Shown here: positions 33,577 to 43,980 of the stretch, one piece after another
How the letters are laid out: each line of letters starts with the position of its first letter
Position numbering within the stretch: position 1 is the first letter of the stretch
Assembly: GCA_958450325.1 (NCBI GenBank)
Contig: OY288243.1
Span: forward strand, 67,316,606-67,380,605
Direction of reading: 5' to 3'
Source: Agrostemma githago
Lineage: Eukaryota > Streptophyta > Magnoliopsida > Caryophyllales > Caryophyllaceae
Length of the DNA stretch: 64,000 nucleotides
Notes under the pieces: generated by a model
Told to the model about the DNA's origin: nothing
The model's input: only the letters and a program-made list of their open reading frames with translations
Database searches by the model: none
Program-made: the position numbers and the translations under genes

Positions 33577-36500
33577 ATGAAGAGAGTTGAACGCAAATGG
33601 ATGTATGAGGGTAGACTTGATAAGAAGAGACGTCCCACCGTAGAATTTTTGAGGGGTGTGGAATCATTTGTCGAGGTCGCTAAAAAGTCAGTAGACTATG
33701 CATCGAGGGGGGAGGTTAGGTGTCCGTGCACTAAATGCAAGAACATTAAATTTTTTGATGTCCTTGTAGTTAAGGAACATGTCATCTATAATGGTTTTTC
33801 ATCAAATTATTATAATTGGATTTGTCATGGTGAGCCAGCTCAGTCTGAGGAACCCGAAAACCGTCAAAATGAGGGGGGTTTGAGAGGTATGATAGTTGAC
33901 GTAGTGGAGTGCAACTTGTTTAACAACGAGAACACATATGGGAATGACTCACCCAACCAACACGACTCACCTAACCCACAAGAACCTAACCCACGAGCGA
34001 AGGCGTTCTTCGACATGTTGAACGCTTCGGAGAAACCGTTATACGGAGGGTGCGAGGTGACTTTGTTTGAAGTCGCATCTATGGTAGTCAGCCTTAAATG
34101 TGAGTTCAACCTACCCTTTGCCTGTGTCGATGGTATTGCTACCTTGCTCGAGAGAGTAATCCCGAAAGACAATATCATGACCCGAACTTTCTACACAACC
34201 AAAAAAGTTGTGAAGGGCCTTCAACTCCCGCATCAGAAGATTGATGCTTGTCCAGATGGATGTATGTTATTTTGGAAAGACGATGCGATGCTAGATGAAT
34301 GTAAGAGATGTGGTAAGGGTAGGTATAAGATGCTTGAGGGGGATATTGTTTTGAGGGGTAGAAAAGGGAAAAGCGGTGTTATGGGTAAGAAACCGATCCC
34401 AATAAGTCAGCTTACGTACTTCCCTATTGCACCAAGGCTTCAAAAATTGTATGCCACAAAAACCATAGCGAAGCAAATGAGGTGGCACAAGGAGGATATT
34501 AGGGTACCAGGGAATATGTGTCATCCGAGTGACGGCGAGGAGTGGAAGCGTTTCGATAGACTACATCCCCAGTTTGCGTCAGAACCCCGAAATGTAAGGC
34601 TAGGGTTGTGTACTGATGGATTTGCACCTTTCGGCCAATTTGGTAAGTCGTACTCTTGTTGGCCTGTGATGATCACACCTTATAACCTACCTCCTTGGTT
34701 GTGTTTGAAACAACCTTTCATCTTTCAATCACTTATTGTGCCTGGTCCCAAAAATCCAAAAAATCATTTGGATGTTTACTTGCAACCTGTTATTGAGGAA
34801 TTGAAACAAATGTGGGAGGTAGGGGTCGAAACATATGATGTCTCTCTTAGACAAAACTTTCAGTTGAAAGCAGCTTTGTTGTGGACTATAAATGACTTTC
34901 CCGCATACGGTATGCTCTCGGGATGGTCTACTGCGGGTCAAAAAGCGTGTCTGTGTTGTATGGAAGAGAGCAAAGCTTTTTATCTCCCAAATTCTAGTAA
35001 AATTAGTTGGTTTGACTGTCATAGACAGTTCCTATCAGAGGGTCACCCGTATAGGAAGAATAAGAAGGCGTTCAAGAAGGGTGGGGTTGTGCTTGACGAC
35101 GCACCTAATCGACTCCCAGGAGATGAAATATGGGAGTTGATTTCAGAGTACCCGTCCACTATTGACGGAACCGATCAGGAGTTCAAAGACCTGAAAAAGT
35201 TGAAAAATGGTTGGTTTAAACGTAGCATATTCTTTGACCTACCATATTGGAGGACTTTGTTACTTCGTCACAATTTAGATGTGATGCATATAGAGAAAAA
35301 CTTCTTCGAGCAGTTGATTCACACTGTAATGGATGTGGAGGGGAAGAGTTGTGACACTGCCGGCTCCCGGCGAGATGTAAAGATTTTTTGTGACCGTCCT
35401 CAGCTGCACATAAAACGGGATGGGTCCAAACCGAGAGCCTTGTTCACACTTGACAAGGCCCAGAGAAAGGCGTTGTTGGAGTGGGTACAGAAGTTGAAGT
35501 TTCCTGATGGGTACGCCTCCGACTTCAAACGTTGTGTTGATCTTAAGAACCTAAAACTGCAAGGGTTAAAGAGTCACGACTGCCATGTCTTTATGGAGAG
35601 GTTAATTCCGGTAGCTCTAAAGCAACTTCTGCCACCGACGGTGTGGAATTCTATAACTGAGATATCTCAGTTTTTTCGAGATTTGTGTTCGTCTACAGTA
35701 ACAAGTGAGGACATGACTCGGCTGGAGGATCAGATTCCACAAATACTATGCAAACTCGAGATGATCTTCCCACCGTCGTTCTTTAATTCCATGGAACATC
35801 TACCGGTCCACTTGCCCTACGAGGCTAAGGTTGGAGGACCTGTCCAGTATAGATGGATGTACCCATTTGAAAGGTACATAAATTTTTGTAACTTTATTTA
35901 TAAATTTAATTTAAACATAGCTAACTTTTATTAATTAAAATACATAACTTGTTTATTTAGGTTCCTCAATCATCTGAAGAAGAAAATTGGTAACAAGGCT
36001 AGGGTAGAGGGTTCTATTTGTAATGCATATTTGACAGAAGAGATTGCGAACTTCTGCTCCCTATACTTCGAGAAAGACATCCAAACAAAAACCAAGAACC
36101 TGAACTTAGAACATTCGATTTCCATTGATCCTACTATACCAGAGTTTTTTCAAAAGAAGGGCGATGAAGGAACTTCATCCGTCGAGGGTTTTAGGGTACT
36201 AGATGAGAAAGAGTACAACCGAGCTCTAATTGTGAGATCTTAGAGCCTTATGAGAAACAATTTGTAACTGAATATGTCGCCTTGAACCCTGACGTGAACC
36301 CTGATGACGTTTGGAGTAAGCACGATGAACATTTTCCTAAGTGGCTAAAGGATCACGTAGTTGCCTTAGACATACGTGATGATTTGGTTAGAAGTTTGGC
36401 TTACGGACCAGTGCGAGTTGTTAAAACCTGGAACCGGTACACAGTGAATGGGTTCAATTTTCACACATTCAACTATGGTAAGAACAAGGCTAGATGTAAT

Positions 36501-37133
36501 TTCGGTGTCAGTGTGACATCTCTTGATGGTGATGAGTACTACGGCATTTTGGAGGATATTTTTGAGTTGTGTTATGCCGGCAAAGAACGGGGGTATAGAG
36601 CTGTGTTGTTCAAATGTGAGTGGAAAGACAGCTCCGTGAATGAAACCCGGGTGCATGAACGTTACAAGATCGTGGAAGTTAACCACACCCGGAAATATCC
36701 TACTTACGATCCGTTCATACTCGCGCACCAGGCCAAGCAAGTCTACTTTGCTCCTTCCCCGTACACGAGAAATGACAGAAATCAAAGTCAATGGTGGGCA
36801 GTCTTTACGACAAAACCACGGGGGCAAATAGACAGTTCTTTGTTCCAGGAAGATGCGGCTTCAAGTGGTACACGCTTGTCTCCTATTGACAAGACCATAA
36901 TCTCCGAAGAAGATCAGAATGTTGGGGCAGATGAATACTCTGAGGATGATACTGAAGATGGACAGGGAGATTACATGGTTAGGGATGTTCCGGAGATCCT
37001 TGAGGAGGATGACGGACACGATGAAGAGAGTTTGGAGGACGATCAAGAGGAGGGCGAGGAAACGGAGGAGGAGGAGGATCAGAGTGAGGACAGTGAGGCT
37101 GAGGGCAATAACGACAGCGAAGATGACCTCTAG
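33577..37133 (+). pseudogene. CACTA transposase (tnpD/TNP2 type), one frameshift
   Basis: Exon 1 is 33577-35873; an 87 bp intron (GT at 35874, AG at 35960) is followed by exon 2 to 37133, giving about 1157 residues, normal for TNP2. Domains in order: transposase-associated zinc region (CPCTKC, residues 49-54), Transposase_21/tnp2 (from about residue 190, with LCTDGFAPFGQFGKSYSCWP and the hallmark RHNLDVMHIEKN), DUF4218 (GLKSHDCHVFMERLIPVAL ... PVHLPYEAKVGGPVQYRWMYPFER), DUF4216 in exon 2 (about 36360-36800), and a long acidic tail (E/D-rich, 36900-37133). A single missing base near 36226 shifts the frame between DUF4218 and DUF4216. Everything else reads through, so the break looks recent. 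Transposase cuts at the element ends in the nucleus. Confidence 0.9.
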
Positions 37134-37247
37134 ACTTGTTGTAGTAGGTTACCCACATTAATCATTGTGTTACTTATTGTGTACGTTATTTCTATTGTGT
37201 TAGATTGTAATTGCTAATTGTTGCTAATTTGTTGCAAGGTTAAGATA

Positions 37248-38899
37248 ATGGCAGGCGGTAGATCGACGAGGAAACGTGGCGGAGGTAGTCGGTCTGTGCA
37301 CGCATCGACCTCCCAGCAGGAGGAGGAGGAAGTGGTCCTTCAAACGCCGCAACAGGAGCAGAATGACGAGGAGCAGCGGCAGGGGAACACGAAGAAGCTA
37401 CAAAAGGACGAGAACGGTCGTGTGATTCTCGACCCCAGTCGCGTATGGTAATATAATCTAACATGCCCACTCTTTTGTAACATATGAACTTTTGGACTAC
37501 ATACATCTTGTAATATTTCGTACATGTCTGTGTCTCTCGACTTGGTGCAGGTTCCTCCATGGGGAGGTGACCACTGGCTGTACTAACAGCTACATGACCG
37601 ACAAAGGTCTAGGGTATGCCTGTTGGACTCAGGTGCCGACGGATCAGCGGGCGCAGTGGTTCAACAACTTCCGGGTTAGTTTACTGTTTTTGCTACCGAG
37701 TTCCGCACTCATAATGTGTAGTTTTTTTATTATTTCTTTTACTAATTACTAATCCGCCTTGATTTTGTAGTTGAAGTTCTTTTGGAAGCCGGAGCTCGAA
37801 GGAAGGGTATATGAGCGGTACAATGAGACTTGCTCACGCCGCTTCAAAGACGTAATGAACAAGCGCCACAAGCGGGGGACTGCGCTGAAAGACCTGAAAG
37901 GTGTAGTTTTTTATATTACTCAATTTTAAAGAACAATCTAACTTCAATCTTTTACAATATTAACTAATAATATATTAGTGTTGTCATACTTCAGGTGAGG
38001 CGTTGGAGAGGTGGGTTAAGTACCACGACGACCAGGGGTTCAAGGTCAGATCGGAGAGGGCATCACAAAACAAAATGAAGAACTGTGAGCATGTGGGGAA
38101 GGCCGACCCGACACATCATCGGGGTTCACAGTCTTCGTTTCTTCGTCTCAAGAGGGTATGATTTCTAATAATATCGTACTCCTACTTGATTAATCATAAA
38201 CTACGTTCACGTAAAATACGTTTGCCTAACGGTCGTATTTATTTAACAGCTACAAGCTGAACTCGGGAGGACGCCAACCGCCCCTGAGGTGTTCCTGGAC
38301 ATGCACGGGAAGACCGACTCGGAAGGGACTTCTTTTATGACGAGTAGAGATCAGGCAATCTGGGTGAGTACTTACTATTTCAAACAAATCAACTGTGTCT
38401 ATATATTTACTTTAGGTGGTAGATAAGTATCTTTATTGATTTCATTTTCTAATAACTTGAATTGAAATCACTGTTGTGTACGCAGGATGCCTACCAAGAG
38501 GAGTTAGCAAATAACGAGAGTTCTACTAGTGGTGCCGAAGTAGACCCGAATGAGACCTATTTCAAGGTCGTGAAGGGGTACAAGAAAGGTAGTGTGTATG
38601 GTGTTGGGAATGCACACAGGATCTACTTTACACCTCCCACAGCGCGTCTAGGCACCTCCACACAGATGGAGTATACGCCACCCGAATCTCAGCAGCCCAA
38701 CCAAGAAAAGGAGGCCATGAAGGAGCAACTGAAGGAGCAGGCGGAGCAGATAAAGAAGATGCAGGAACAGATGGCCATGTTTCAGGCCATGTTCAACAAA
38801 TGCAACCAAGGTCGTCCCCCTTCCCCTCCAGACGACAGAGACCCCTTTGGCGGGGATGGCGGTAACTCTGGTGCTTCAGCTAGCTTCACAGTTAGCTGA
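37248..38899 (+). CDS. CACTA tnpA-type protein (Transposase_24 family), six exons
   Basis: Exons I infer: 37248-37447, 37551-37674, 37771-37900, 37995-38155, 38250-38363 and 38486-38899. All introns have GT...AG ends and the exons sum to 1143 bases, exactly 381 codons including the stop, with no internal stop. The protein (380 residues) has a charged Q/E-rich N-terminus, a central part resembling the plant Ptta/En/Spm transposase family (WTQVPTDQRAQWFNNFR, SRRFKDVMNKRHKRGTALKD, ERWVKYHDDQGFK, RTPTAPEVFLDMH) and a C-terminal coiled coil (EAMKEQLKEQAEQIKKMQEQ). In the En/Spm family this product binds subterminal repeats and assists excision. ATG 37248 was preferred over an in-frame ATG at 37218 because MAGGRSTRKRGG looks like a normal start. 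The gene appears intact. Confidence 0.88.
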
Positions 38900-39147
38900 T
38901 TGTTTTTTGTTGTTGGTGTTGTAACTGGATTTATGGATTATGTATCTTCGAACTAGTTTAGATTTATGTACCTTTAAACCGTATGTTAAAACTTTTTTAT
39001 ATAAATGGTTGTTTAGCGTAAATGTGGCGGGAGATCAAGTGTTTTGGTTGATTGAGAGTGTGTTGTGGATGGTCGACAGTTGTGGATTTGTTTTATTTTG
39101 CAGGTTTTGGCTAGACATCGAACGCTTGGCTACGGTAATGCATCAGC
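38900..39147 (+). terminator. 3' UTR of the tnpA-type gene
   Basis: AT-rich sequence between the stop codon and the 3' subterminal repeats. No canonical AATAAA is evident; the polyadenylation site is unknown. Confidence 0.3.
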
Positions 39148-39515
39148 ATAAATGGCGTCCAATAACGGACGCCAAGCCAGACGCCGGAGGGAGCTAAAGA
39201 CGATCTTCTATTCAGGGGTATGGCGTCTTACTGTGGACGCCAGATGGCCCAAGATGGCGTCCATAGTCGGACGCCAACATGATGCACATGGCGTCCGACT
39301 ATGGACGCCACCTTGGGCCATCTGGCGTCCACAGTAAGACGCCATTCATAGCGTCCGCTGTCAGACGCCAATTTTTTTGGCGTCCAATAGTGGACGCCCG
39401 TAAAAAAAAAAGGCGACTGGTCGTGGCATCCACTTTCTAGCGTCTGTTTGCGGACGCCAGGACTCATACAGCGTCCACTGACGGAAGCCAATGGATGGAC
39501 GCCAGGCCCATCTAT
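39148..39515. repeat. CACTA 3' subterminal repeat region
   Basis: About fifteen GGCGTCC/GGACGCC cores, including long inverted pairs: the arm around 39218-39260 (TGGCGTCTTACTGTGGACGC) is the reverse complement of the arm at 39305-39345, so a large hairpin of about 120 bases is possible. Confidence 0.85.
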
Positions 39516-39765
39516 TCTTGTAGTGCTGGTCGTAGCACGGGTTCGTGTCTATGCATTCCTGTTTATATAGATTGTATAGCTTCCGCTGTGTAACTAGAGT
39601 TGTATTAGTTAATGAGTTGTAATGTTTTAAATCAAATGGTCGGTTGGCATTCCATGTTGTATTGTAATTAGCTACTAACTCAGGAAACCGAGATGGTAAC
39701 ACCTTTATTTATCCATGAATGTCTTGATAAGTTAAGGCTCTTGGGTAAATGGGTGTTAAAATATG

Positions 39766-39955
39766 TCTTGCTAAGGATCAGGTGCAACATGAAAGAACCA
39801 AACACATTGATGTAAGGTATCATCTCCTACGTAGTGAAAAGAGCATCGTGGTGAAAAAGGTTGGGACAACTGATAATCCAACTGACATGTTCACTAAGCC
39901 GGTTCCACCTAGCAAATTCAAACATTGTTTGGATTTGCTAAATGCTGACAGTTAA
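39766..39955 (+). pseudogene. Copia RNase H end, resumed after insertions
   Basis: The frame continues LAKDQVQHERTKHIDVRYH ... DMFTKPVP, the standard end of copia pol, and stops at 39953-39955. It joins precisely to the frame interrupted at 24261 when the insertion and one ATATG are removed. Confidence 0.93.
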
Positions 39956-40168
39956 ATGTAACCCCTTTGGGACTGTACAGCTCCACGGAGGGCATTAAGT
40001 CCTAGGTGGAGCAAACCCGTGCCTTGGGTGAAAAAGGCAAGCCCGTGCCTTGGGTGAAAAAGGCAAGACCCGTGTCTTTGGTGGAAAAGATAGCCGAGGG
40101 AAGGGAGAAAAACGACTATTGACTGAAGACCGTTGAAAGATGCGACCGTTCAAGTCAAGGTGGAGAAT
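39956..40168 (+). other. Copia 3' UTR with triplicated 27 bp unit and polypurine tract
   Basis: Three tandem copies of CCCGTGCCTTGGGTGAAAAA lie at about 40016-40090, the last degenerate. The polypurine tract AGGTGGAGAA ends at 40168. Confidence 0.8.
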
Positions 40169-40541
40169 TGTTAGAATATGTGACTTGAAGTTGGAATTTC
40201 CTAACTTGGTGATTTGTCCCACATCTAAGGAAATAGGAAAGTATGGTACATGTACAAACTTTATATTGTATTTTGTCCCACATCGAAAGATTAGAAAAGG
40301 TGAGAGGATTCTATTCATATAAATAGGAGTCTCCCCTCCACCTTAGAATCCATCCAAAAATATTTGAGTCTCTTAATTCATTACTTAGAGAGAGCTCATA
40401 CGAGTCTGTAATTTGCATTCTCGACATAGTAAAAGTTTTTCCCTTCACCTATGGACGTAGCTAACAAGTCGTTAGTGAACCACGTAAATCTTGGTCTCTT
40501 TCTTTTTATTATTGCTGCGTTTGTTTAGCTTCCGCACAACA
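40169..40541 (+). repeat. Copia 3' LTR
   Basis: TGTTAG...ACAACA, co-linear with the 5' LTR. CATATAAATAG again marks the TATA region. Confidence 0.92.
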
Positions 40542-41004
40542 CACGTATTGTCACTCCCTCATCTTATGTGTAACACTCTTACTCTCTCTTTATGAAGAGA
40601 TGTTGAACATATAGTTTTTCCGTAAATTAATGTTCTCACCAATCGTATGAATATTGTCCCACGTATACAATATACTAAGATTTTCACTCTAATATACTAC
40701 AAAATCATGGTCCATTTATAACGAATAATATCCCTTTCTTCATTAAACTTCCATTTAGCCATTATGAATTACTCATGTAATATTTCATATTTGTTACTCT
40801 GTTCAATTAATGAGTTTTATGATTGTTTGATAACACAAAAAATTAATCCCATGAATATCATTTACGTTTTCATATATAGTTGTTACTTTGACTTGGAGTT
40901 TGGGGAGATCAACCCAACATCTTCATTGTAAATACTATAAATACATGCATGTATGTAAAACATCAATAGTAAGTTCTGATACCATGCTGTGGTGAGATTC
41001 ATAT
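40542..41004. other. Unassigned AT-rich sequence
   Basis: No coding signal. At 40975-40988 the minus strand reads ATGGTATCAGAACT, which looks like a copia primer site, but no matching LTR end or pol was found nearby. Confidence 0.4.
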
Positions 41005-41796
41005 TATGGACATGACATAGGTCCACCCCGACGCGGCCACGCGCGGGTTTGGGGAGGCGAATGAATCTCCGTATGAGAATGGATCGAATTGAAATTCAAA
41101 TCGAAGTGGAGTCGCCACCGAACTTTGTGGGAGTTCGGGCCCGTTCGAACCCACTCTATGTCGTAGTGGGTCGTGTACAAAATACGGCCCATTTCTGATG
41201 TCAGAGTTTATTGGGCTCCTCCCTTTGCATTGCGATACCGATACCGTCACTACCGGTTATCGTGTATTGAATTACTCTCGTGCGCCAACGGTTTCGGCCA
41301 TCCGGAAACCGAGGTTCTGAGTAAGGGGTGAGGGTACGTGTTGGGAAGCCCACAAAGGACACCCAACCCCGCCCGCACATTGGCATCCTCTACTAGGATA
41401 CCGAATGACTTTCCAATACGCGCGTTAGTTGAACGGGGAAAAATGTTATGCAAACAATATGTTCCCTAGACATGCGAAAAATGGAATGGGTTTCTATGTC
41501 GATTTAATGCAACTAATTCTAACGTCGAAGTTAAATTTAGCATGCGAAGGTTCATTTTAGTACGATAAAATAAACAATAAATCAACAAGAAAGGTAACAA
41601 ACTCGTTAGTAACGGTATAACGATAATAACGGTTTGCGAATGATGTAATATGGAATGACGTAAGTAGGATGATGCATGGTTTTGTAAAAGTTATGCTTCA
41701 CGTGATAGATTAGACACGTGTTGACCTAAGTCACGAAAAAAGGTTAACGAGACTCGAATGGTATTGTAGGACTCACGGTTTGACGTGATAAGGGGC

Positions 41797-42003
41797 CACT
41801 CGACCGAGTCATTGAGGGACTCGACCGAGCGGACCTCTGAAAAGGCTTCTGTCCCTACTCGATCGAGTTATTTACCAACTCGGCCGAGTACGTTGCCACT
41901 CGACCGAGTCACTGTGAGACTCGACCGAGTGGAGGTCGAAAAAGAATTCTGTCTCGTTTTTGGGGTGCCACTCGACCGAGTGGGCTAGGCACTCGATCGA
42001 GTG
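41797..42003. repeat. ACTCGACCGAGT palindrome array I
   Basis: Eight near-perfect copies of the 12-mer ACTCGAYCGAGT (variants with GGCC or a final C) in about 205 bases. Confidence 0.9.
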
Positions 42004-43037
42004 CCCCCTGTACGAACCAGAGTTCGTTTTGCAACTCGTTATCGGTTTCGAAATTGCTTTTGATTTTGATGATTCGATGAGTTTGTTGAATCGGGCATAG
42101 ATATTGCTTAATTTATGCTCGATTCGTGTGTATGATACTCGTCATATCCAACGTGCGATTATTGAATCGACATCGGATATTAGAGCGGGATAAAAGAAAG
42201 TTGCTATAAGTCGTTTAAGTTAACTAAAACGATATAAATTTTCCTCTGCGTTTATAGTGTCGCATGCTTATCGAATTATTGACATCTATATTAGCATCAA
42301 CGAAAAATCGGATTAGTTAGGTCATTTGACTAAACCATTAGATTCAACATCCAATTACGGAATTGGTATCGAATCTAGTAGGTCGATGCTTGAATTAAGA
42401 GACTTGATTCCCTCGGCTTCCCGACATCGTAATAAATCCCTAAGGATTATGTGATGCCGGATCCGCGTCAACGGGTTTCGACCCTTATTAAAAAGAAGTG
42501 CTTGTTTTGAAAAAAGGTTTTTGAATTGATGAAATATGCGATCGAATGATGATGCGAACGAAATAAATATTATTGTTCAGGTTGACTTGTTTCAATAATC
42601 AAGTGATCGGGGTGATGGGATAAGCGACCGGCAACGCTGAGTGCAATACTCTTGTATATTCGGGTTTCCTTATCCCACCATCACTCACACTCGACACAAA
42701 TTCACAAGTATTTTAATGTTTTATACTAGTGATATTATCGATATTACGGATGCGATAAATAAATAAAAAACAAAAAAACGGAAAAAGAGGAAGATGACGA
42801 GAGAGAATGGAGAAGGAAAGAAAGCGGGTTTTGGCACCCTCAACCTACATGTTCTTGTTCTCGGACGGGACTCGTAGTTGTGGCTTGCACGTGAGTATCG
42901 AGATGTAAGTTGAGTTGTGGTGTATAGGGTTCGAATTCCTAAACGCTAGGGTTAGGGTTTTGGATGTATGTGATTAGTGTAGAATAGGGTTGAATTAGGG
43001 TTCCAAAAGTTGTGAAAGAAGTGTGTGCATGGGGTGT

Positions 43038-43048
43038 CTATATATAGG
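43038..43048 (-). promoter_or_regulatory. LTR TATA box (minus strand)
   Basis: The minus strand reads CCTATATATAG, placed between the palindrome array at 43077-43182 and the long R-U5-like remainder. Confidence 0.55.
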
Positions 43049-43076
43049 CATTGCCCATGTACCCCGTCTAGGGTTA

Positions 43077-43182
43077 CTCGACCGAGTAGCCCCTTGACTC
43101 GGTCGAGTGGCCCAAACGTCAGCAGCCGGGCTTGAACGAGGGCCCACTCGATCGAGTGGGCTGAGCACTCGATCGAGTGGGT
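43077..43182. repeat. ACTCGACCGAGT palindrome array II
   Basis: Four copies of the same 12-mer as at 41797-42003, here just upstream of the minus-strand TATA box. Confidence 0.88.
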
Positions 43183-43501
43183 CAGCTGGGTCGCACGGGT
43201 CCAATGTTTTGGACCTCGAGATGGATTTTTTTTTGTGTGTCTCGGAAACAACTTTGACCGGGGTTGACCCAATCGTTAAAAGTCGGTTTTATTTCCGGTG
43301 TCGGTTTTGACCCAAATTAGTCTTGTTTGACTGGAAACGACCCACTGGGCCTGAATTTGAGGTCTGTTCTGTAATGCTTAAGCCAACAACTAATGATTTT
43401 GAGCCCACATCCGAGTGCGTAGAAACACGTTAGCGTCCGATCATCATCGGTTGTTTTTTGGAAACTACCATAGACACCTGGTAGTCAAAATGCGAGTGTC
43501 T

Positions 43502-43529
43502 ACACACACACACACACATATATATATAT
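43502..43529. repeat. (CA)n(TA)n microsatellite
   Basis: A CA run followed by a TA run directly at the LTR end; it may have grown out of a CATAT target duplication. Confidence 0.9.
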
Positions 43530-43980
43530 GGTTCGAACTAACTTATGTTTCGTCAATGTTCTTTGTCTCCCAAATCACGGAAGCCTTTAGCACATTAATC
43601 CTAAACTGTTGTTATTTCTAGTGCTTTTCTGAAGGAGAATTCAGAGGTTGATGACTTGATGCATTAAAATGCCAGGATATTCTGACTTGGTAGTTGCACC
43701 ATCTGCAGTATAAATATATTCAATTCTCAAACCTCTTGTTGCCCTTTTACCTATGCAAACTTTGAGACTTGGAACATATATATGTATAGGTCCCCTTGCT
43801 TGCATTTAGGTGTGGATTGAAGTATCTTAGCGATTGAGGTTGTAGTAGTCTGAAAGTTTTAACATGGAGTTTTTCCCTATGACTGACTACTAGTATCATT
43901 AAAATGAATTGAATCGAATCCCAAAACAATTGACAATATTATATGAATTCTCCATTCCTGTATTGGCTTTTACATATACT
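43530..43980. other. Unassigned sequence
   Basis: No coding, RNA or repeat structure recognised. Confidence 0.4.

Larger units (their letters stand above)
32403..39525 (+). mobile_element. CACTA (En/Spm-type) DNA transposon, 7123 bp
   Basis: The ends are CACTACAAGAAAAACAG and, reversed at the right, CACTACAAGAATAGATGG. The 3 bp CTG is duplicated (32400-32402 and 39526-39528), and the uninterrupted sequence ATGATCCTGGTCGTAG is present in the 5' LTR at about 26160. Palindromic subterminal repeats lie at both ends, with two genes between: tnpD-type then tnpA-type, both plus strand. Structurally complete and probably the youngest insertion of the nest. Confidence 0.95.
24262..39760 (+). mobile_element. 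Non-autonomous LTR retrotransposon (LARD-like)
   Basis: It has two ~2.1 kb LTRs, a primer site, a polypurine tract and a 4062 bp core without retroviral coding sequence. ATATG flanks both ends (24257-24261 and 39761-39765), and removing one copy restores the copia frame CDSLSDICLAKDQ. The last bases read TGTTAAA where the 5' LTR has TGTTACA, a likely point change. Mobilisation would need proteins from another element; its LTR termini (TGTAATACCC...GTTACA) suit Ty3/gypsy. It is hit by the CACTA element in its 3' LTR. Confidence 0.88.
30457..39760 (+). repeat. 3' LTR of the LARD-like element, split by CACTA
   Basis: It starts TGTCATACCCCG after the polypurine tract. From about 30605 it is co-linear with the 5' LTR; the sequence breaks at 32402 and resumes at 39526. 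Without the CACTA and its 3 bp duplication the LTR is 2178 bp. The internal minisatellite (31965-32170) has about 4.5 units against 2.5 in the 5' LTR. Confidence 0.85.
20097..40541 (+). mobile_element. Ty1/copia retrotransposon (Tork-like), interrupted
   Basis: A complete but dead copia element: LTRs at 20097-20468 and 40169-40541, primer site, gag-pol in one sense and a polypurine tract. The flanks are CATGT (20092-20096) and CACGT (40542-40546), a TSD with one difference. By eye the LTRs differ at about 27 of 372 positions, so this is the oldest layer of the nest. A 15.5 kb insertion (24262-39760) splits the RNase H region. Without it the element would be about 4.9 kb, normal for the family. 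The gag N-terminus (KIEKFTGRNTFGLWQIKLKA) is of the Tork/Tnt1 type. Confidence 0.9.
41005..43504 (-). repeat. Ty3/gypsy-type LTR, ~2.5 kb, reverse
   Basis: Read on the minus strand it starts TGTAGACACTCGCATTTTGA and ends at GACCTATGTCATGTCCATA. The left ~230 bp recur at 63766-64000, giving the boundary TGTGGACATGAC (here TATGG). A minus-strand TATA box lies at 43038-43048. The phrase GGAGTCGCCACCGA and the length suggest a Tat/Ogre-type family, from memory only. The flanks are CATAT and CACAC, so a TSD is not established. No internal region adjoins it, so it is probably a solo LTR. Confidence 0.6.

Noticed and set aside
40975..40988. Minus-strand copia primer-binding site
   Set aside because: ATGGTATCAGAACT resembles one, but no LTR end, gag or pol was found on either side.
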